This document shows, piece by piece, positions 7,573 to 17,025 of a stretch of DNA of 59,597 nucleotides. This stretch comes from Methylomonas sp. ZR1. Its GTDB lineage: Bacteria; Pseudomonadota; Gammaproteobacteria; Methylococcales; Methylomonadaceae. Where the stretch lies: the NCBI RefSeq assembly GCF_013141865.1, contig NZ_RCST01000002.1, positions 1-59,597 on the forward strand, read 5' to 3'. A program made the translations under genes and the position numbers. The notes below the pieces were generated by a model. That model was not told the origin of the DNA and searched no databases. It worked only from the letters and a program-made list of their open reading frames with translations. Every line of letters begins with the position of its first letter. Position 1 is the first letter of the stretch.

Positions 7573-7863
7573 ATGACAAAGAAGCTAGATCGAGTAACCG
7601 TATTAGGATTTTTCGCCCTGCTGGCCCTGATGGCGGTTGAGCCTGCATTCGCGGCGGGCGGTTTGGACAAAGTGAATACGTTTGTCCAAAACGTGTTAGC
7701 CGTGCTGCAAGGCATCGCTATTGCCGTTGTTACCTGCGCCATTATGTGGGCAGGCTACAAGTTTTTGTTCAAACACGCGGACATCGCCGAAGTGGGCAAA
7801 ATTTTGGGCGGTGGTCTACTGGTCGGCGGTGCCGCCGAGTTAGCCGCGTATCTTTTGGGCTAG
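7573..7863 (+). CDS. virB2: VirB2-like major pilin
   Basis: This 96-residue TrbC/VirB2-family protein has an N-terminal hydrophobic signal sequence ending near EPAFAAGG. Two hydrophobic helices (LAVLQGIAIAVVTCAIMWAGY and EVGKILGGGLLVGGAAELAAYLL) are separated by a short polar loop, the usual VirB2 topology. It forms the conjugative pilus after cleavage and insertion in the inner membrane. The start follows CTGGAG. It is the first gene of the virB2-virB6 operon and is preceded by a 19-bp operator overlapping TATAAT. Confidence 0.9.
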   Translation: MTKKLDRVTVLGFFALLALMAVEPAFAAGGLDKVNTFVQNVLAVLQGIAIAVVTCAIMWAGYKFLFKHADIAEVGKILGGGLLVGGAAELAAYLLG

Positions 7864-7895
7864 TATGAATCCGCGGCAACGTAAAGGAGTTAACA

Positions 7896-8246
7896 ATGAA
7901 CCAAATGGAAGACAATGATCCACGCGACCCGCTGTTTAAGGGATGTACTAGGCCGGCAATGGTGCTGGGTGTACCGCTGGTGCCGCTTACCATCGTGACC
8001 GGAACGGTCGTACTCATATCGATCTGGACATCCCTACTCGTCTCGTTGCTGCTAATTCCGCTTATTGTGGTGATGCAGCTCATCACCAAGCACGACGACC
8101 AGCAGTTTCGATTGTTGGGGCTAAGAATCATGTTTAGGGGCGTTAATCGCCCATTGCTGAATCGGTTGTTTCATTGCAATCGAAATGGCGAATTCTGGAA
8201 GGCATCAGCCTACAGTCCTATCCCCTTCAAACAACGCATCAAGTGA
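7896..8246 (+). CDS. virB3: VirB3-like inner-membrane T4SS protein
   Basis: This 116-residue protein has the VirB3 pattern: a short N-terminal DPLFKGCTRPAM motif, then two close hydrophobic segments (VLGVPLVPLTIVTGTVVLIS and LLVSLLLIPLIVVMQLITK) and a polar tail. VirB3 sits in the inner membrane and associates with VirB4 for pilus assembly. A ribosome site (AAAGGAG) precedes the start, and virB4 begins 6 bp after the stop. Confidence 0.9.
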   Translation: MNQMEDNDPRDPLFKGCTRPAMVLGVPLVPLTIVTGTVVLISIWTSLLVSLLLIPLIVVMQLITKHDDQQFRLLGLRIMFRGVNRPLLNRLFHCNRNGEFWKASAYSPIPFKQRIK

Positions 8247-8252
8247 GGCGAT

Positions 8253-10745
8253 ATGTCAGCGCAACCCAAATATTTTCATCAAACCAACAATGAGAGGGCT
8301 GTAGCGCCGTTTTTGCCATACAGTAGCCATGTATCAGCAAACACCATCGTGACTAAAGATGGCGATTATATGCGTATCTGGAAATTGGCCGGCATCAGTT
8401 TTGAGACGGCCGACGCCGATGAAATCCTATTACGCAAAGAACAATTGAATACGCTGTACCGTTCAATTGGTTCTAGTAATGTTGCCTTGTGGTCACATTG
8501 CGTCCACCGGCAAACATCGGATCGACTGAAATCCTCATTTGATAACGAGTTTTGCCGTAACTTCGATGAAAAATATTACGATTCATTTGCTGGTTATCGA
8601 ATGATGGCAAACGAACTGTATTTGACTGTGGTGTATCGGCCGAATCCCTCGCGAATGGATAAAGCGTTTGTGAAGGCAGGGCGACGCACACACTCTCAAA
8701 TCATGGACGATCAACGGGCCGCTATCCGCAAACTAGACGACATCGCCTACCAAGTCGAATCGAGCTTGCGCCGTTATGGCCCAGATGAAAAACAAGGCGG
8801 CAGACCTGAAGAATTAACGACCTATGAAGAAAACGGCGTATTGTTTTCTCATGCCCTGTCGTTTTTGAATTTTCTGGTGTCTGGCGAGTGGCAAAAAGTA
8901 CGTGTACCCAAAGCGCCGCTCAATGAATATCTCGGTACTGCTTGGATATTTGTCGGTACCGAAACGATAGAAATTCGCTCACCGACAAAAACACGTTTCG
9001 CTCAATGCATTGACTTCAAAGACTACACCGCACATACCGAGCCAGGCATTCTGAACGGGTTGATGTATGAAGATTATGAGTATGTCGTAACCCAGTCGTA
9101 TAGCTTCATGGCGAAACGACAAGGTAAGGAATTCCTAGAGAAACAACTTGGACAGCTCCAGAACGCAGAAGACGGCAGCGCCACCCAGCTCGAACAAATG
9201 CGGCAAGCAATTGACCAGCTAATTCAAGGCGAGTTTGTCATGGGCGAATATCATTATTCGCTCATGATCTTTGGTGAATCCGTTGAAAAGGTTCGCCGAA
9301 ACACAACATCGGCGATGACGATTATTCAGGATCGGGGGTTTCTGGCCGCCCTAGTGGCGACGGCAACGGATGCAGCATTTTACGCGCAATTGCCGTGCAA
9401 TTGGAGCTATCGGCCACGTGTAGCAGGTCTAACGAGCAAGAATTTCGCCGGCTTATCCAGCTTTCACAATTTCCGCGCGGGTAAACGCGACGGAAACCCG
9501 TGGGGACAGGCCGTTATGATATGCAAAACGCCATCAGGACAACCGTTGTATCTCAATTTTCATTACTCAAAAGGCGATGAGGATTCTTACGATAAAAAGG
9601 TGCTTGGCAATACCCGCATCATCGGGCAGTCCGGTGCAGGTAAAACCGTTTTAATGAATGCACTGTTATTGCAATCACAGAAGTACAAATCCAAAGCGCC
9701 ACTTGGTTTTACGTCGGTCTTTTTCGATAAAGACGAAGGCGCGAAGCTTTGTATCAAGGCTATCGGCGGCAAATACCTATCCATCAAAAACGGGTTGCCG
9801 ACAGGCTTTAACCCGTTTCAAATGGAAAAGAGCGAAGCAAACATTCTGTTTTTGGAAAAACTCGTTCGTGTACTGGTATCGGGCGAAGGCCAGCGGGTTA
9901 CGACATCAGACGAACTACGAATTAGCCAAGCTGTTCGCACCGTTATGAATATGCCTGTCGGGCTTCGCCGTTTATCAACAGTTATTCAAAACATGACTGA
10001 AGGAACTGATAAGGAAGACCGCGAGAACAGCATTGTAAAACGGCTTTCACGTTGGTGTTATGACGATGGCAACGGCCGACAAGGACCGTTCGCCTGGGTG
10101 TTAGATTGTCCGACCGATGAAATTGATTTCACCACGCATACGAATTACGGATTTGACGGCACTCACTTTCTGGATAATGCCGATGTTCGCACACCGATTT
10201 CAATGTATTTGCTGCATCGAATGGAATCGGTCATTGATGGCCGCCGCTTTATTTACTGGATGGATGAGGCGTGGAAATGGGTTGATGATGAGGCCTTCTC
10301 GGAATTCGCCGGCAACAAGCAGCTTACGATCCGCAAGCAAAATGGCTTCGGCGTATTTGCAACACAAATGCCCAGTAGCTTACTAAATTCAAAAATCGCT
10401 TCAGCCCTGGTGCAACAGGTGGCGACGGAAATTTATTTGCCGAATCCAAAGGCCGATTTTAATGAGTACGTCAATGGCTTCAAGGTATCCGAAGCCGAAT
10501 TCGATATTATCAGAAACATGGGCGAGGAAAGCCGGATGTTCCTGATTAAACAAGGTCATCAATCGATGATTGGCCGCCTCGATCTTGCCGGCTTCGATGA
10601 TGAGCTGGCAATCCTATCCGGTAGTGTCGATAACGTCGAACTGCTCGATACGATCACCGCTGAAGTCGGCGATGATCCGAATGTTTGGCTCCCTGCATTC
10701 CACGAACGCCGCAAGGCTCGCGTGGCGTCCTCTAAATCGAAGTAA
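8253..10745 (+). CDS. virB4: VirB4 T4SS ATPase
   Basis: This 830-residue protein matches VirB4/CagE ATPases. The Walker A motif GQSGAGKT is at about residues 457-464 and the Walker B region IYWMDEAWKWVD at about 664-675. The N-terminal half is the usual membrane-associated VirB4 domain. VirB4 energises pilus biogenesis and substrate transfer at the inner face of the membrane. Its length is normal for the family (about 790-850). It lies between virB3 and virB5 in the canonical order, with gaps of 6 and 12 bp. Confidence 0.95.
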   Translation: MSAQPKYFHQTNNERAVAPFLPYSSHVSANTIVTKDGDYMRIWKLAGISFETADADEILLRKEQLNTLYRSIGSSNVALWSHCVHRQTSDRLKSSFDNEFCRNFDEKYYDSFAGYRMMANELYLTVVYRPNPSRMDKAFVKAGRRTHSQIMDDQRAAIRKLDDIAYQVESSLRRYGPDEKQGGRPEELTTYEENGVLFSHALSFLNFLVSGEWQKVRVPKAPLNEYLGTAWIFVGTETIEIRSPTKTRFAQCIDFKDYTAHTEPGILNGLMYEDYEYVVTQSYSFMAKRQGKEFLEKQLGQLQNAEDGSATQLEQMRQAIDQLIQGEFVMGEYHYSLMIFGESVEKVRRNTTSAMTIIQDRGFLAALVATATDAAFYAQLPCNWSYRPRVAGLTSKNFAGLSSFHNFRAGKRDGNPWGQAVMICKTPSGQPLYLNFHYSKGDEDSYDKKVLGNTRIIGQSGAGKTVLMNALLLQSQKYKSKAPLGFTSVFFDKDEGAKLCIKAIGGKYLSIKNGLPTGFNPFQMEKSEANILFLEKLVRVLVSGEGQRVTTSDELRISQAVRTVMNMPVGLRRLSTVIQNMTEGTDKEDRENSIVKRLSRWCYDDGNGRQGPFAWVLDCPTDEIDFTTHTNYGFDGTHFLDNADVRTPISMYLLHRMESVIDGRRFIYWMDEAWKWVDDEAFSEFAGNKQLTIRKQNGFGVFATQMPSSLLNSKIASALVQQVATEIYLPNPKADFNEYVNGFKVSEAEFDIIRNMGEESRMFLIKQGHQSMIGRLDLAGFDDELAILSGSVDNVELLDTITAEVGDDPNVWLPAFHERRKARVASSKSK

Positions 10746-10757
10746 TGAGGTAATTTT

Positions 10758-11480
10758 ATGAAAAAAACTATTATTTGTGTGGCAATTTCGGCATTATTTG
10801 CATCAACAACGCAAGCTCAGGAAGCGGTTATCGATGTCGCCGCAATTGAACAGGCCGCGCAACAAGTCGCGGCCTGGGGTGAGCAGCACGGCCAAATGAT
10901 CGAACAAATCACAGCAATGGGAAACCAGCTTGCACAATTAAAGCAAACCTATGACAGCCTCAACGGCAATCGGAATCTTGGCACGATCATGAACAACCCG
11001 GCGCTACGAAACTACCTGCCGCAAGATTGGCAAAAGGTTTATGACGGCGTGAAACAGGGCGGTTATGCCGGCCTAACAGGTACGGCGAAAACGATGTACA
11101 AACAAGTTTACGATGGCTGTAAACACATTGCGGTTGACGACGAACGCCTAGCGTGCGAGGCGTCGGCCGTGAAAGGTGCACAAGATAAGGGGTTTGCAAT
11201 GGATGCGTACGACAAGGCGCAGGGTCGTATGGATCAAATCGACCAACTTATGGCGAAAGTCAATGATACTCAAGACCCGAAAGCCATTGCCGAACTGCAA
11301 GCCCGGATCGCGACCGAACAGGCAAACATTCAGAACGAGCAAACCAAGTTACAAATGTACGCAATGGTAGCGGAAGCAGAAGATAAGATGCAGCAACAGA
11401 ATAAACGCGAAATGAATGCCAGAACCTGGGCGGCCAAAAAAGGCATTTCCGCCGAACCAATCACTTTTAACAATCCATAG
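10758..11480 (+). CDS. virB5: VirB5-like minor pilin
   Basis: This 240-residue protein has a clean signal peptide (MKKTIICVAISALFASTTQA) and a helical mature region rich in glutamine and alanine, as in VirB5/TrbJ proteins. GNRNLGTIMNNPALRNYLPQ and the C-terminal coiled coil (QARIATEQANIQNEQTKLQ) fit the family. VirB5 is at the pilus tip and contributes to recipient contact. Two cysteines (CKHIAVDDERLAC) may form a disulfide. A ribosome site (TGAGG) precedes the start. The EexN-like lipoprotein follows. Confidence 0.88.
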   Translation: MKKTIICVAISALFASTTQAQEAVIDVAAIEQAAQQVAAWGEQHGQMIEQITAMGNQLAQLKQTYDSLNGNRNLGTIMNNPALRNYLPQDWQKVYDGVKQGGYAGLTGTAKTMYKQVYDGCKHIAVDDERLACEASAVKGAQDKGFAMDAYDKAQGRMDQIDQLMAKVNDTQDPKAIAELQARIATEQANIQNEQTKLQMYAMVAEAEDKMQQQNKREMNARTWAAKKGISAEPITFNNP

Positions 11481-11524
11481 AAAGCGGTTTGCCTACCGCC
11501 ATAGAAACATAAGGAGCTTCGATC

Positions 11525-11866
11525 ATGAATAGAACAGCAATATTTTTATTGGCGATAGGTATGTTGTCAGTAATGGCAGGATGCAAAGAGGAAAAAACGG
11601 ATACTTCAGCAGCGGATACACCGAAAGATTCAACGTCGCAAGCTGTACAAGTCGTGGAAGCAGTGCAAACCGTTGACTGGTACAAAGCGCATGACGCAGA
11701 GCGTCATAGCATGTTAGCTAAGTGCCGCAATAATCCTGGCCAGATTGGTGCGACACCTAATTGCATAAACGCAAGTCGAGCCGACGCATCCAGTGTATGG
11801 GCCGCAAGAGGGGGCGCTATTAAAGTAGCGCCCTTGACAGCCGCCGACCTCAAGCAGCATAAATAG
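11525..11866 (+). CDS. eexN: EexN-family lipoprotein (entry exclusion)
   Basis: This 113-residue lipoprotein has a signal sequence with the lipobox MAGC (Cys near residue 20). After a polar linker comes TVDWYKAHDAERHSMLAKCR and NPGQIGATPNCINA, the conserved block of EexN proteins, including its two cysteines. EexN-type proteins sit in the cell envelope and reduce uptake of the same plasmid. The usual position between virB5 and virB6 is kept, as in pKM101-like systems. AAGGAG precedes the start and virB6 begins 9 bp after the stop. Confidence 0.85.
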   Translation: MNRTAIFLLAIGMLSVMAGCKEEKTDTSAADTPKDSTSQAVQVVEAVQTVDWYKAHDAERHSMLAKCRNNPGQIGATPNCINASRADASSVWAARGGAIKVAPLTAADLKQHK

Positions 11867-11875
11867 GACATCTAT

Positions 11876-12958
11876 ATGGACCCGATGGTTTTTCAGTTTA
11901 TTGGCGATACCGTCAAAAACGCAACCGATGTATTTGTTACGCCGGCCGCGACTAATTTGATGACCGCCTTACAGTTAGTAGCCTTAACAGGCGTCACACT
12001 GTATATCACACTTACTGGCTATGCGATTGCTACCGGCGCGGTGGAGTCTTCATTTTGGACGTTCGTTAAGCAGTGCATCAAAATCAGCATTATTGCTGTG
12101 TTCGCGTTGACAGTAGACGGTTATGTCGATGGCATAATGGCGGCATTCGAAGGATTGGAAACCGGGTTATCGGATGCTATGGCCACTGCTGGAGCGCCGG
12201 CGGGTTCTGTCTATGAAACTCTTGATACTTCACTTGGAAAGGGCATTGCCATTGTCGAGCAATGTTTTCAAAAAGCCGACGAAGCGGGTTTTAACATAGG
12301 CTCAGCGTTGGGCTGGTTTGCCGCTGGTGTTACCGTAGCGATAGGTACAATATTGGTTTCAATGATCGGCGGTGCCGTTATTATCGTAGCGAAGTTCGCA
12401 GTTGCGGTCATGTTCGCTCTGGGGCCGATATTCGTAATGAGCTTAATGTTCCCCATAACGGCAAAATTCTTTGATAGCTGGTTTGCACAGGTGATGAATT
12501 ACACGCTCACAGTCGTCATCACCGCCATAGTCATGACGTTTGCAATGACAGCCTATGATACTTTTGTGGCCGCCGCCGACTTTTCTGGTAGTGGCGACAG
12601 TAACCCAATGTTTGCCGCAATGCAGATCGGCGCTCTAACTGGCGTTCTGCTTTGGATTCTTTTACAAGTAGGCGGCATGGCATCCGGGCTGGCGGGCGGC
12701 ATGTCTATGGCGGCGATGGGAATCCGTCACCTTATGATGCCTGTTACGGGTGGACTCAACGCCGCTAAAGGTGTTGGCAATATAGTTAATCCAATGAGCA
12801 CCAGGCGAGATATGCAGTCCGGAATGATGGTTACGGCTCGTCGTGGCAACCATCTAATAGCGGGTAACACCATGTGGAACCCTGCATACCGTCAGCACGT
12901 CGCACAAAACATGGGTAAAAACTGGGGTCGCGCAAGCGGCGGCAGTGTCAAACAGTAA
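11876..12958 (+). CDS. virB6: VirB6-like polytopic channel protein
   Basis: This 360-residue TrbL/VirB6-family protein has about six hydrophobic segments, including LQLVALTGVTLYITLTGYAI, a glycine- and alanine-rich region near residue 150-190, and LTGVLLWILLQVGG. VirB6 forms part of the inner-membrane translocation channel. The C-terminal about 70 residues are polar and likely cytoplasmic. It is the last gene of the virB2 operon: a rho-independent terminator follows at 12982-13015 and a new operator-controlled promoter starts the virB7 unit. Confidence 0.92.
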   Translation: MDPMVFQFIGDTVKNATDVFVTPAATNLMTALQLVALTGVTLYITLTGYAIATGAVESSFWTFVKQCIKISIIAVFALTVDGYVDGIMAAFEGLETGLSDAMATAGAPAGSVYETLDTSLGKGIAIVEQCFQKADEAGFNIGSALGWFAAGVTVAIGTILVSMIGGAVIIVAKFAVAVMFALGPIFVMSLMFPITAKFFDSWFAQVMNYTLTVVITAIVMTFAMTAYDTFVAAADFSGSGDSNPMFAAMQIGALTGVLLWILLQVGGMASGLAGGMSMAAMGIRHLMMPVTGGLNAAKGVGNIVNPMSTRRDMQSGMMVTARRGNHLIAGNTMWNPAYRQHVAQNMGKNWGRASGGSVKQ

Positions 12959-12981
12959 ACACTAACGCCATTCAAAAATAG

Positions 12982-13018
12982 ACCGTTCTTTTCTACTGGG
13001 AAAGAGCGGTTTATTTTG
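12982..13018 (+). terminator. Rho-independent terminator after virB6
   Basis: ACCGTTCTTT (12982-12991) and AAAGAGCGGT (13001-13010) form a 10-bp stem with one wobble. They are followed by TTTATTTTGTCTTTT. This ends the virB2-virB6 operon. Confidence 0.85.
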
Positions 13019-13029
13019 TCTTTTATTTA

Positions 13030-13070
13030 CCAAATTACTATATTTTGGTTTCCAAATTGGTGTATAATGG
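13030..13070 (+). promoter_or_regulatory. Transfer-regulon operator, site 4 (tandem)
   Basis: CCAAATTACTATATTTTGG at 13030-13048 is followed 22 bp on by a degenerate second copy, CCAAATTGGTGTATAATGG, at 13052-13070. The second contains a perfect TATAAT (13063-13068). This is the only site with a tandem arrangement; it drives virB7-virB11. Confidence 0.75.
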
Positions 13071-13102
13071 TACCCGCCAATAACCAAACACGGATAATAA
13101 AC

Positions 13103-13279
13103 ATGAAGCTCGCAATCGTCATATTTTTAACTGCGGCTGTCACCGGTTGCGCTGGGCAAACAGGAACACTGCCCACGTTAGACGGTACACAGCGAGTACC
13201 AATCAACAAACAGGTGCCAACAATGACCGCTCCAGAAGCAACCAATAACCAGCAGGAGAGTAATCATGTCAGGAAGTAA
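13103..13279 (+). CDS. virB7: VirB7-like lipoprotein (58 aa)
   Basis: This small lipoprotein begins with a hydrophobic signal and lipobox TGCA (Cys near residue 15). It continues with TLPTLDGTQRVPINKQ. VirB7 is a short outer-membrane lipoprotein that stabilises VirB9. The start at 13103 is chosen because the longer frame from 13016 covers the operators and promoter. The DGTxRxPIN motif recurs in the OmpA-like lipoprotein at 21750. It overlaps the start of virB8 by 14 bp, so translation is probably coupled. Confidence 0.8.
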   Translation: MKLAIVIFLTAAVTGCAGQTGTLPTLDGTQRVPINKQVPTMTAPEATNNQQESNHVRK

Positions 13280-13949
13280 TCCTAAAGATTTGCACAACGA
13301 CGCAATGGATTGGGAGGCCTCTAAAACCCTTGCTCGGGAGAAATCAGAACGCCGCGCTTGGAGTGTCGCCATATTGGCAGGAATCATGACCGTTTTATCG
13401 TGGCTCGCCATTGTAATTATGATGCCCTTAAAGGAGAGCGTGCCGTATGTTATCCGCGTGGACAACGCAACCGGCGTGCCTGACATCGTAACCGCAATGG
13501 ACGATAAAAAAGTGACGGGCGACGAAGTGATGGATAAGTATTGGCTTGCTCAATACGTCCTTGCCCGCGAAACCTACGACTGGCACACATTACAGCAAGA
13601 CTATGACAAGGTAGGCCTGCTGTCGTCGTCTAATGTCGGCAAAGCTTATGCTGAATTGTTCGATGGAAAAGACGCGCTCGATAAACGCTATGGGGAAAAC
13701 ATTCGCGCAACAGTGAAAGTTATCAGTGTTGTGCCATCTGGCGCAGAAACCGGCACTGTTCGGTTTATAAAAACGACAAAGCGGGTTGATGAAGAGGGGC
13801 CTGGGACTTCCACGTCTTGGCTTGCAACCATTGCTTTTGAATATCGTAATCCATCCGTCATTAAAGAAAGTCAACGCTTAGTCAATCCGTTTGGCTTCCA
13901 AGTGCTGAGCTATCGCGTCGATCCTGAAATGATTGGAGGTAAACAATGA
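13266..13949 (+). CDS. virB8: VirB8-like assembly factor
   Basis: This 227-residue protein has a cytoplasmic N-terminus, one membrane segment (SVAILAGIMTVLSWLAIVIMM) and a periplasmic domain typical of VirB8 (PYVIRVDNATG, then YWLAQYVLARETYDW). It nucleates the secretion channel and contacts VirB9 and VirB10. AGGAG lies just upstream of the start. It overlaps virB7 and virB9 (start at 13946, ATGA overlap). Confidence 0.93.
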   Translation: MSGSNPKDLHNDAMDWEASKTLAREKSERRAWSVAILAGIMTVLSWLAIVIMMPLKESVPYVIRVDNATGVPDIVTAMDDKKVTGDEVMDKYWLAQYVLARETYDWHTLQQDYDKVGLLSSSNVGKAYAELFDGKDALDKRYGENIRATVKVISVVPSGAETGTVRFIKTTKRVDEEGPGTSTSWLATIAFEYRNPSVIKESQRLVNPFGFQVLSYRVDPEMIGGKQ

Positions 13950-14827
13950 TTCGCGCCCTGTCACTTTTTGCAATTGCGCTGGCATTGCATAGCACGGCCA
14001 CTATCGCGGTGGACATGCCGCAAAGTTCGAAGTTCGACAACCGTATTCAGCATGTTGATTACAATGCCGGTGATGTAGTTGTCGTCCGAACAGTACCGGG
14101 CATCAGTACCCGAGTAGTTTTTAGCCCTGGTGAAAACGTTCTGGATATAGCATCCGGGTTTACGCAAGGCTGGAATTTTCAAGAACGCGAAAACGTTTTA
14201 TACATCAAGCCGCAATCCATCAAAGGCGAAAACGGTCAGCCGTCTATGCCACCAGAGGCCGGGAAATGGAATACCAATCTGCTCGTGAAAACGAACCTGC
14301 GTCTATACGACTTCGATTTGCAGCTACTTCCCGGTTCGAATAGTGGCGCTCCAGCCACCAACCAGCGGATTTCTTACCGCGTCGAATTCCGCTATCCGGA
14401 GGATGAAGCCGAAAAAGCGAAAAAGGCATTAGAAGCGCAAGCGGCTAAGGTAAAGCTGGATGCCAAAACGGCCCCTCGAAACTGGAATTATTCCATGCAA
14501 GTCGGGCCGGATTCTGAAGGTATCGCTCCAACTCTAGCCTATGACGACGGCCGGTTTACCTACCTCAAATTTCCAAACAACAGGGATTTCCCGGCCGTGT
14601 TTCTAGTGGCCGCCGATAAAACCGAAAGCCTGGTAAACACGCATGTAGACAAAGATGTAATGGTCATTCAGCGCGTCGCGTCTGAACTTGTTCTTAGGCT
14701 CGGGAATTCGGTCGTTGGTATTTATAACGATAGTTACGACATAGACGGCGTGCCGGCGAATGACGGCACAACGGTTCCGGGTGTGAAGCGCGTCATTATT
14801 TCAGGAGAGGAGACGAATCATGAATGA
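13946..14827 (+). CDS. virB9: VirB9-like outer-membrane complex protein
   Basis: This 293-residue protein has a signal peptide (cleavage near STATIAVD) and the TrbG/VirB9/CagX layout. The N-terminal beta domain (IQHVDYNAGDVVVVRTVPG) is followed by a linker and a C-terminal domain with YDDGRFTYLKFPNNRDFPAVF. It forms the outer-membrane core ring with VirB7 and VirB10. Start and stop overlap the neighbouring genes (4 bp with virB8, 8 bp with virB10). Confidence 0.93.
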   Translation: MIRALSLFAIALALHSTATIAVDMPQSSKFDNRIQHVDYNAGDVVVVRTVPGISTRVVFSPGENVLDIASGFTQGWNFQERENVLYIKPQSIKGENGQPSMPPEAGKWNTNLLVKTNLRLYDFDLQLLPGSNSGAPATNQRISYRVEFRYPEDEAEKAKKALEAQAAKVKLDAKTAPRNWNYSMQVGPDSEGIAPTLAYDDGRFTYLKFPNNRDFPAVFLVAADKTESLVNTHVDKDVMVIQRVASELVLRLGNSVVGIYNDSYDIDGVPANDGTTVPGVKRVIISGEETNHE

Positions 14828-15959
14828 AGTTAATCAACAAGAAGCTGAGCTACATGCGCTCGAAGGTGAGCGTGGAATGCCTAGCGTCAATGAGCGGGGG
14901 CCATCAACCGCGACACGCGGCGTGATTGTCTTTTTCATCGCTCTATTCATCGTCCTGGCCGGAAGCCTGGGATATTGGAAATATCAGATTAACCAAGATC
15001 GCAACGCACAAAATGCCGCACAAAAGGAATTGCAAATCACAAGCGCGGTTCCCTCGCGTACCTTTACCGATCTTCCGGCGAAGCCGCCGGCACAGGTTAC
15101 GCCGGTTCCGACAGTAATCCCTATAGCGGAAAATAAGCCACCAATAGTATTCGACAAATCCGGACGCGCTCAAACGGCAGACAGCAAGCCACAACAAGTG
15201 TTAGACAAATCAGGTTCAACAATGATGGTCGGGGGGGCGAAAAATCAAGACGCCGCCACACTAAGCGGGCACGCATCGCCATCATTGCAACGCGAAGCGC
15301 CTGGCGAAATGACGGCACTATTGACCTCGACACGTACACCGCCTAGTTCGGCCGGCACGCTGGGGAACCGCAACTTCATCCTGGCAAAAGGTAGTTTTAT
15401 CGATTGTGCATTGCAAACCCGATTGGACTCAACCGTACCGGGTATGACCGCGTGCGTGATTACGCGCAATATTTATAGCGATAACGGCAAAGTGTTGTTG
15501 CTCGAACGCGGTTCTGAAGTTACCGGCGAATATCAGTCAAACATGAAGCACGGAATGGCTCGAATTTTCGTGCTATGGAATCGCATAAAAACCCCGAACG
15601 GCATCGTGATAGCGCTCGATTCGCCGGGTACCGACCAACTCGGCGGCGCTGGCTTACCTGGCTATGTCGATAATCATTTTTGGGATCGGTTCGGTGGGGC
15701 GTTGCTACTGACATTGATTAACAGTGCGGCACAAGGCCTATCAAGCTATGTCGGGAATCTAAGTAGTCAAGCGGGCCTTCAGCAGAATTTTAATGGAGGC
15801 GGCGGCTCGGCCAGCGCACAAAACGTAGCAACAGAAGCCTTGCGAAACACCATCAATATTCCCCCAACTCTGTACAAAAATCAGGGTGAACAAGTCGGCA
15901 TTTATGTCGCCCGCGACCTTAATTTTTCGAGCGTGTACGATGTCTCAGCAGCTCAATGA
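14820..15959 (+). CDS. virB10: VirB10-like energy-sensing core protein
   Basis: This 379-residue TrbI/VirB10 protein has a short cytoplasmic N-terminus, one membrane helix (GVIVFFIALFIVLAGSLGYW, about residues 38-57) and a proline-rich periplasmic stretch. The C-terminal beta-barrel domain contains FIDCALQTRLDSTVPGM and VLLLERGSEVTGEYQ. It spans both membranes and links ATPase activity to channel opening. It overlaps virB9 by 8 bp and virB11 by 20 bp. The length is normal for plasmid VirB10. Confidence 0.94.
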   Translation: MNEVNQQEAELHALEGERGMPSVNERGPSTATRGVIVFFIALFIVLAGSLGYWKYQINQDRNAQNAAQKELQITSAVPSRTFTDLPAKPPAQVTPVPTVIPIAENKPPIVFDKSGRAQTADSKPQQVLDKSGSTMMVGGAKNQDAATLSGHASPSLQREAPGEMTALLTSTRTPPSSAGTLGNRNFILAKGSFIDCALQTRLDSTVPGMTACVITRNIYSDNGKVLLLERGSEVTGEYQSNMKHGMARIFVLWNRIKTPNGIVIALDSPGTDQLGGAGLPGYVDNHFWDRFGGALLLTLINSAAQGLSSYVGNLSSQAGLQQNFNGGGGSASAQNVATEALRNTINIPPTLYKNQGEQVGIYVARDLNFSSVYDVSAAQ

Positions 15960-17025
15960 TTATATTGCCGGTGAAGTGAACCGGGCAACATCGGTCAATT
16001 ACCATTTGGAATTTGCACGCGAATGGATGGCCGACAATGAAATTACCGAAGTTGTGGTCAACCGGCCCTCTGAAGTTTGGTGCGAACGACTAAACGTATG
16101 GGAAAAGCACGAAGTGCCCGAACTCACGTTCGAACACTTGATGTCTCTAGCGACCGCAACGGCCAAGTTTGCCAATAATGACGTGTCAGACACAAGGCCG
16201 ATTCTATCGGCCATTCTGCCCGGCGGTGAACGTGTGCAAATTGTGCTGCCGCCGGCATGTGAACATGGCACGATCTCGGTCACGATCCGTAAGCCGTCAT
16301 TTAATGTTCGAACGTTGGCCGACTACGAAAAGCAAGGCTTTTTCAACCACATTCGGCCAGTGGCCAGCGAACTTAACGAGGACGAAAAAGAACTGCTACG
16401 GCTCAAGGAAAGCCATGATTACATCCAATTCCTACGTCGCGCCGTCCAACTTGAAAAAGTCATTGTCGTAGCCGGTGAAACCGGATCGGGCAAAACAACG
16501 TTCATGAAGGCCTTGATGCAAGAAATACCATCAAACCAGCGCATCATTACGATAGAAGACGTGCCGGAATTGTTCTTGCCATCACACCCGAATCACGTCC
16601 ACCTGTTCTATCCCAGCGAAGCCAAGGAAGAAGAAAACGCCCTGGTAACGGCTGCGGCCTTGTTAAAAAGCTGTTTACGGATGAAGCCGACTCGCATTCT
16701 GCTTGCAGAATTGCGCGGCGGCGAAACATTCGATTTTATCAACGTGGCCGCATCCGGCCACGGCGGCAGCATTACCAGCTTACATGCTGGATCGCCGCAA
16801 CTGGCATTCGAGCGTTTGGCGTTGATGATTCTGCAAAACCGTCAAGGCCGCACACTCCCCTACCCTGTTATTCGCCGCTTACTGTATTTGGTAGTCGATG
16901 TGGTGATCCACGTTCACAACGATATTGAGAGCGCCGCCGGCCGACACATAACCGAAGTATGGTATGAGCCGACGCTAAAACGAGCGCCCGCACCAACGGA
17001 AGATAGGCACGATGCCAGCGCATAG
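15940..17025 (+). CDS. virB11: VirB11 hexameric secretion ATPase
   Basis: This 361-residue protein matches VirB11. Walker A GETGSGKTT is at residues 179-187, with downstream RIITIEDVPELFLP, ILLAELRGGETFDF and SGHGGSITSLHAGS boxes typical of the family. It forms a hexamer under the inner membrane and switches the system between pilus building and DNA transfer. The start at 15940 overlaps virB10 by 20 bp; a longer frame from 15886 would overlap further and lacks support. A 270-bp gap with repeated motifs separates it from virD4. Confidence 0.93.
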   Translation: MSQQLNDYIAGEVNRATSVNYHLEFAREWMADNEITEVVVNRPSEVWCERLNVWEKHEVPELTFEHLMSLATATAKFANNDVSDTRPILSAILPGGERVQIVLPPACEHGTISVTIRKPSFNVRTLADYEKQGFFNHIRPVASELNEDEKELLRLKESHDYIQFLRRAVQLEKVIVVAGETGSGKTTFMKALMQEIPSNQRIITIEDVPELFLPSHPNHVHLFYPSEAKEEENALVTAAALLKSCLRMKPTRILLAELRGGETFDFINVAASGHGGSITSLHAGSPQLAFERLALMILQNRQGRTLPYPVIRRLLYLVVDVVIHVHNDIESAAGRHITEVWYEPTLKRAPAPTEDRHDASA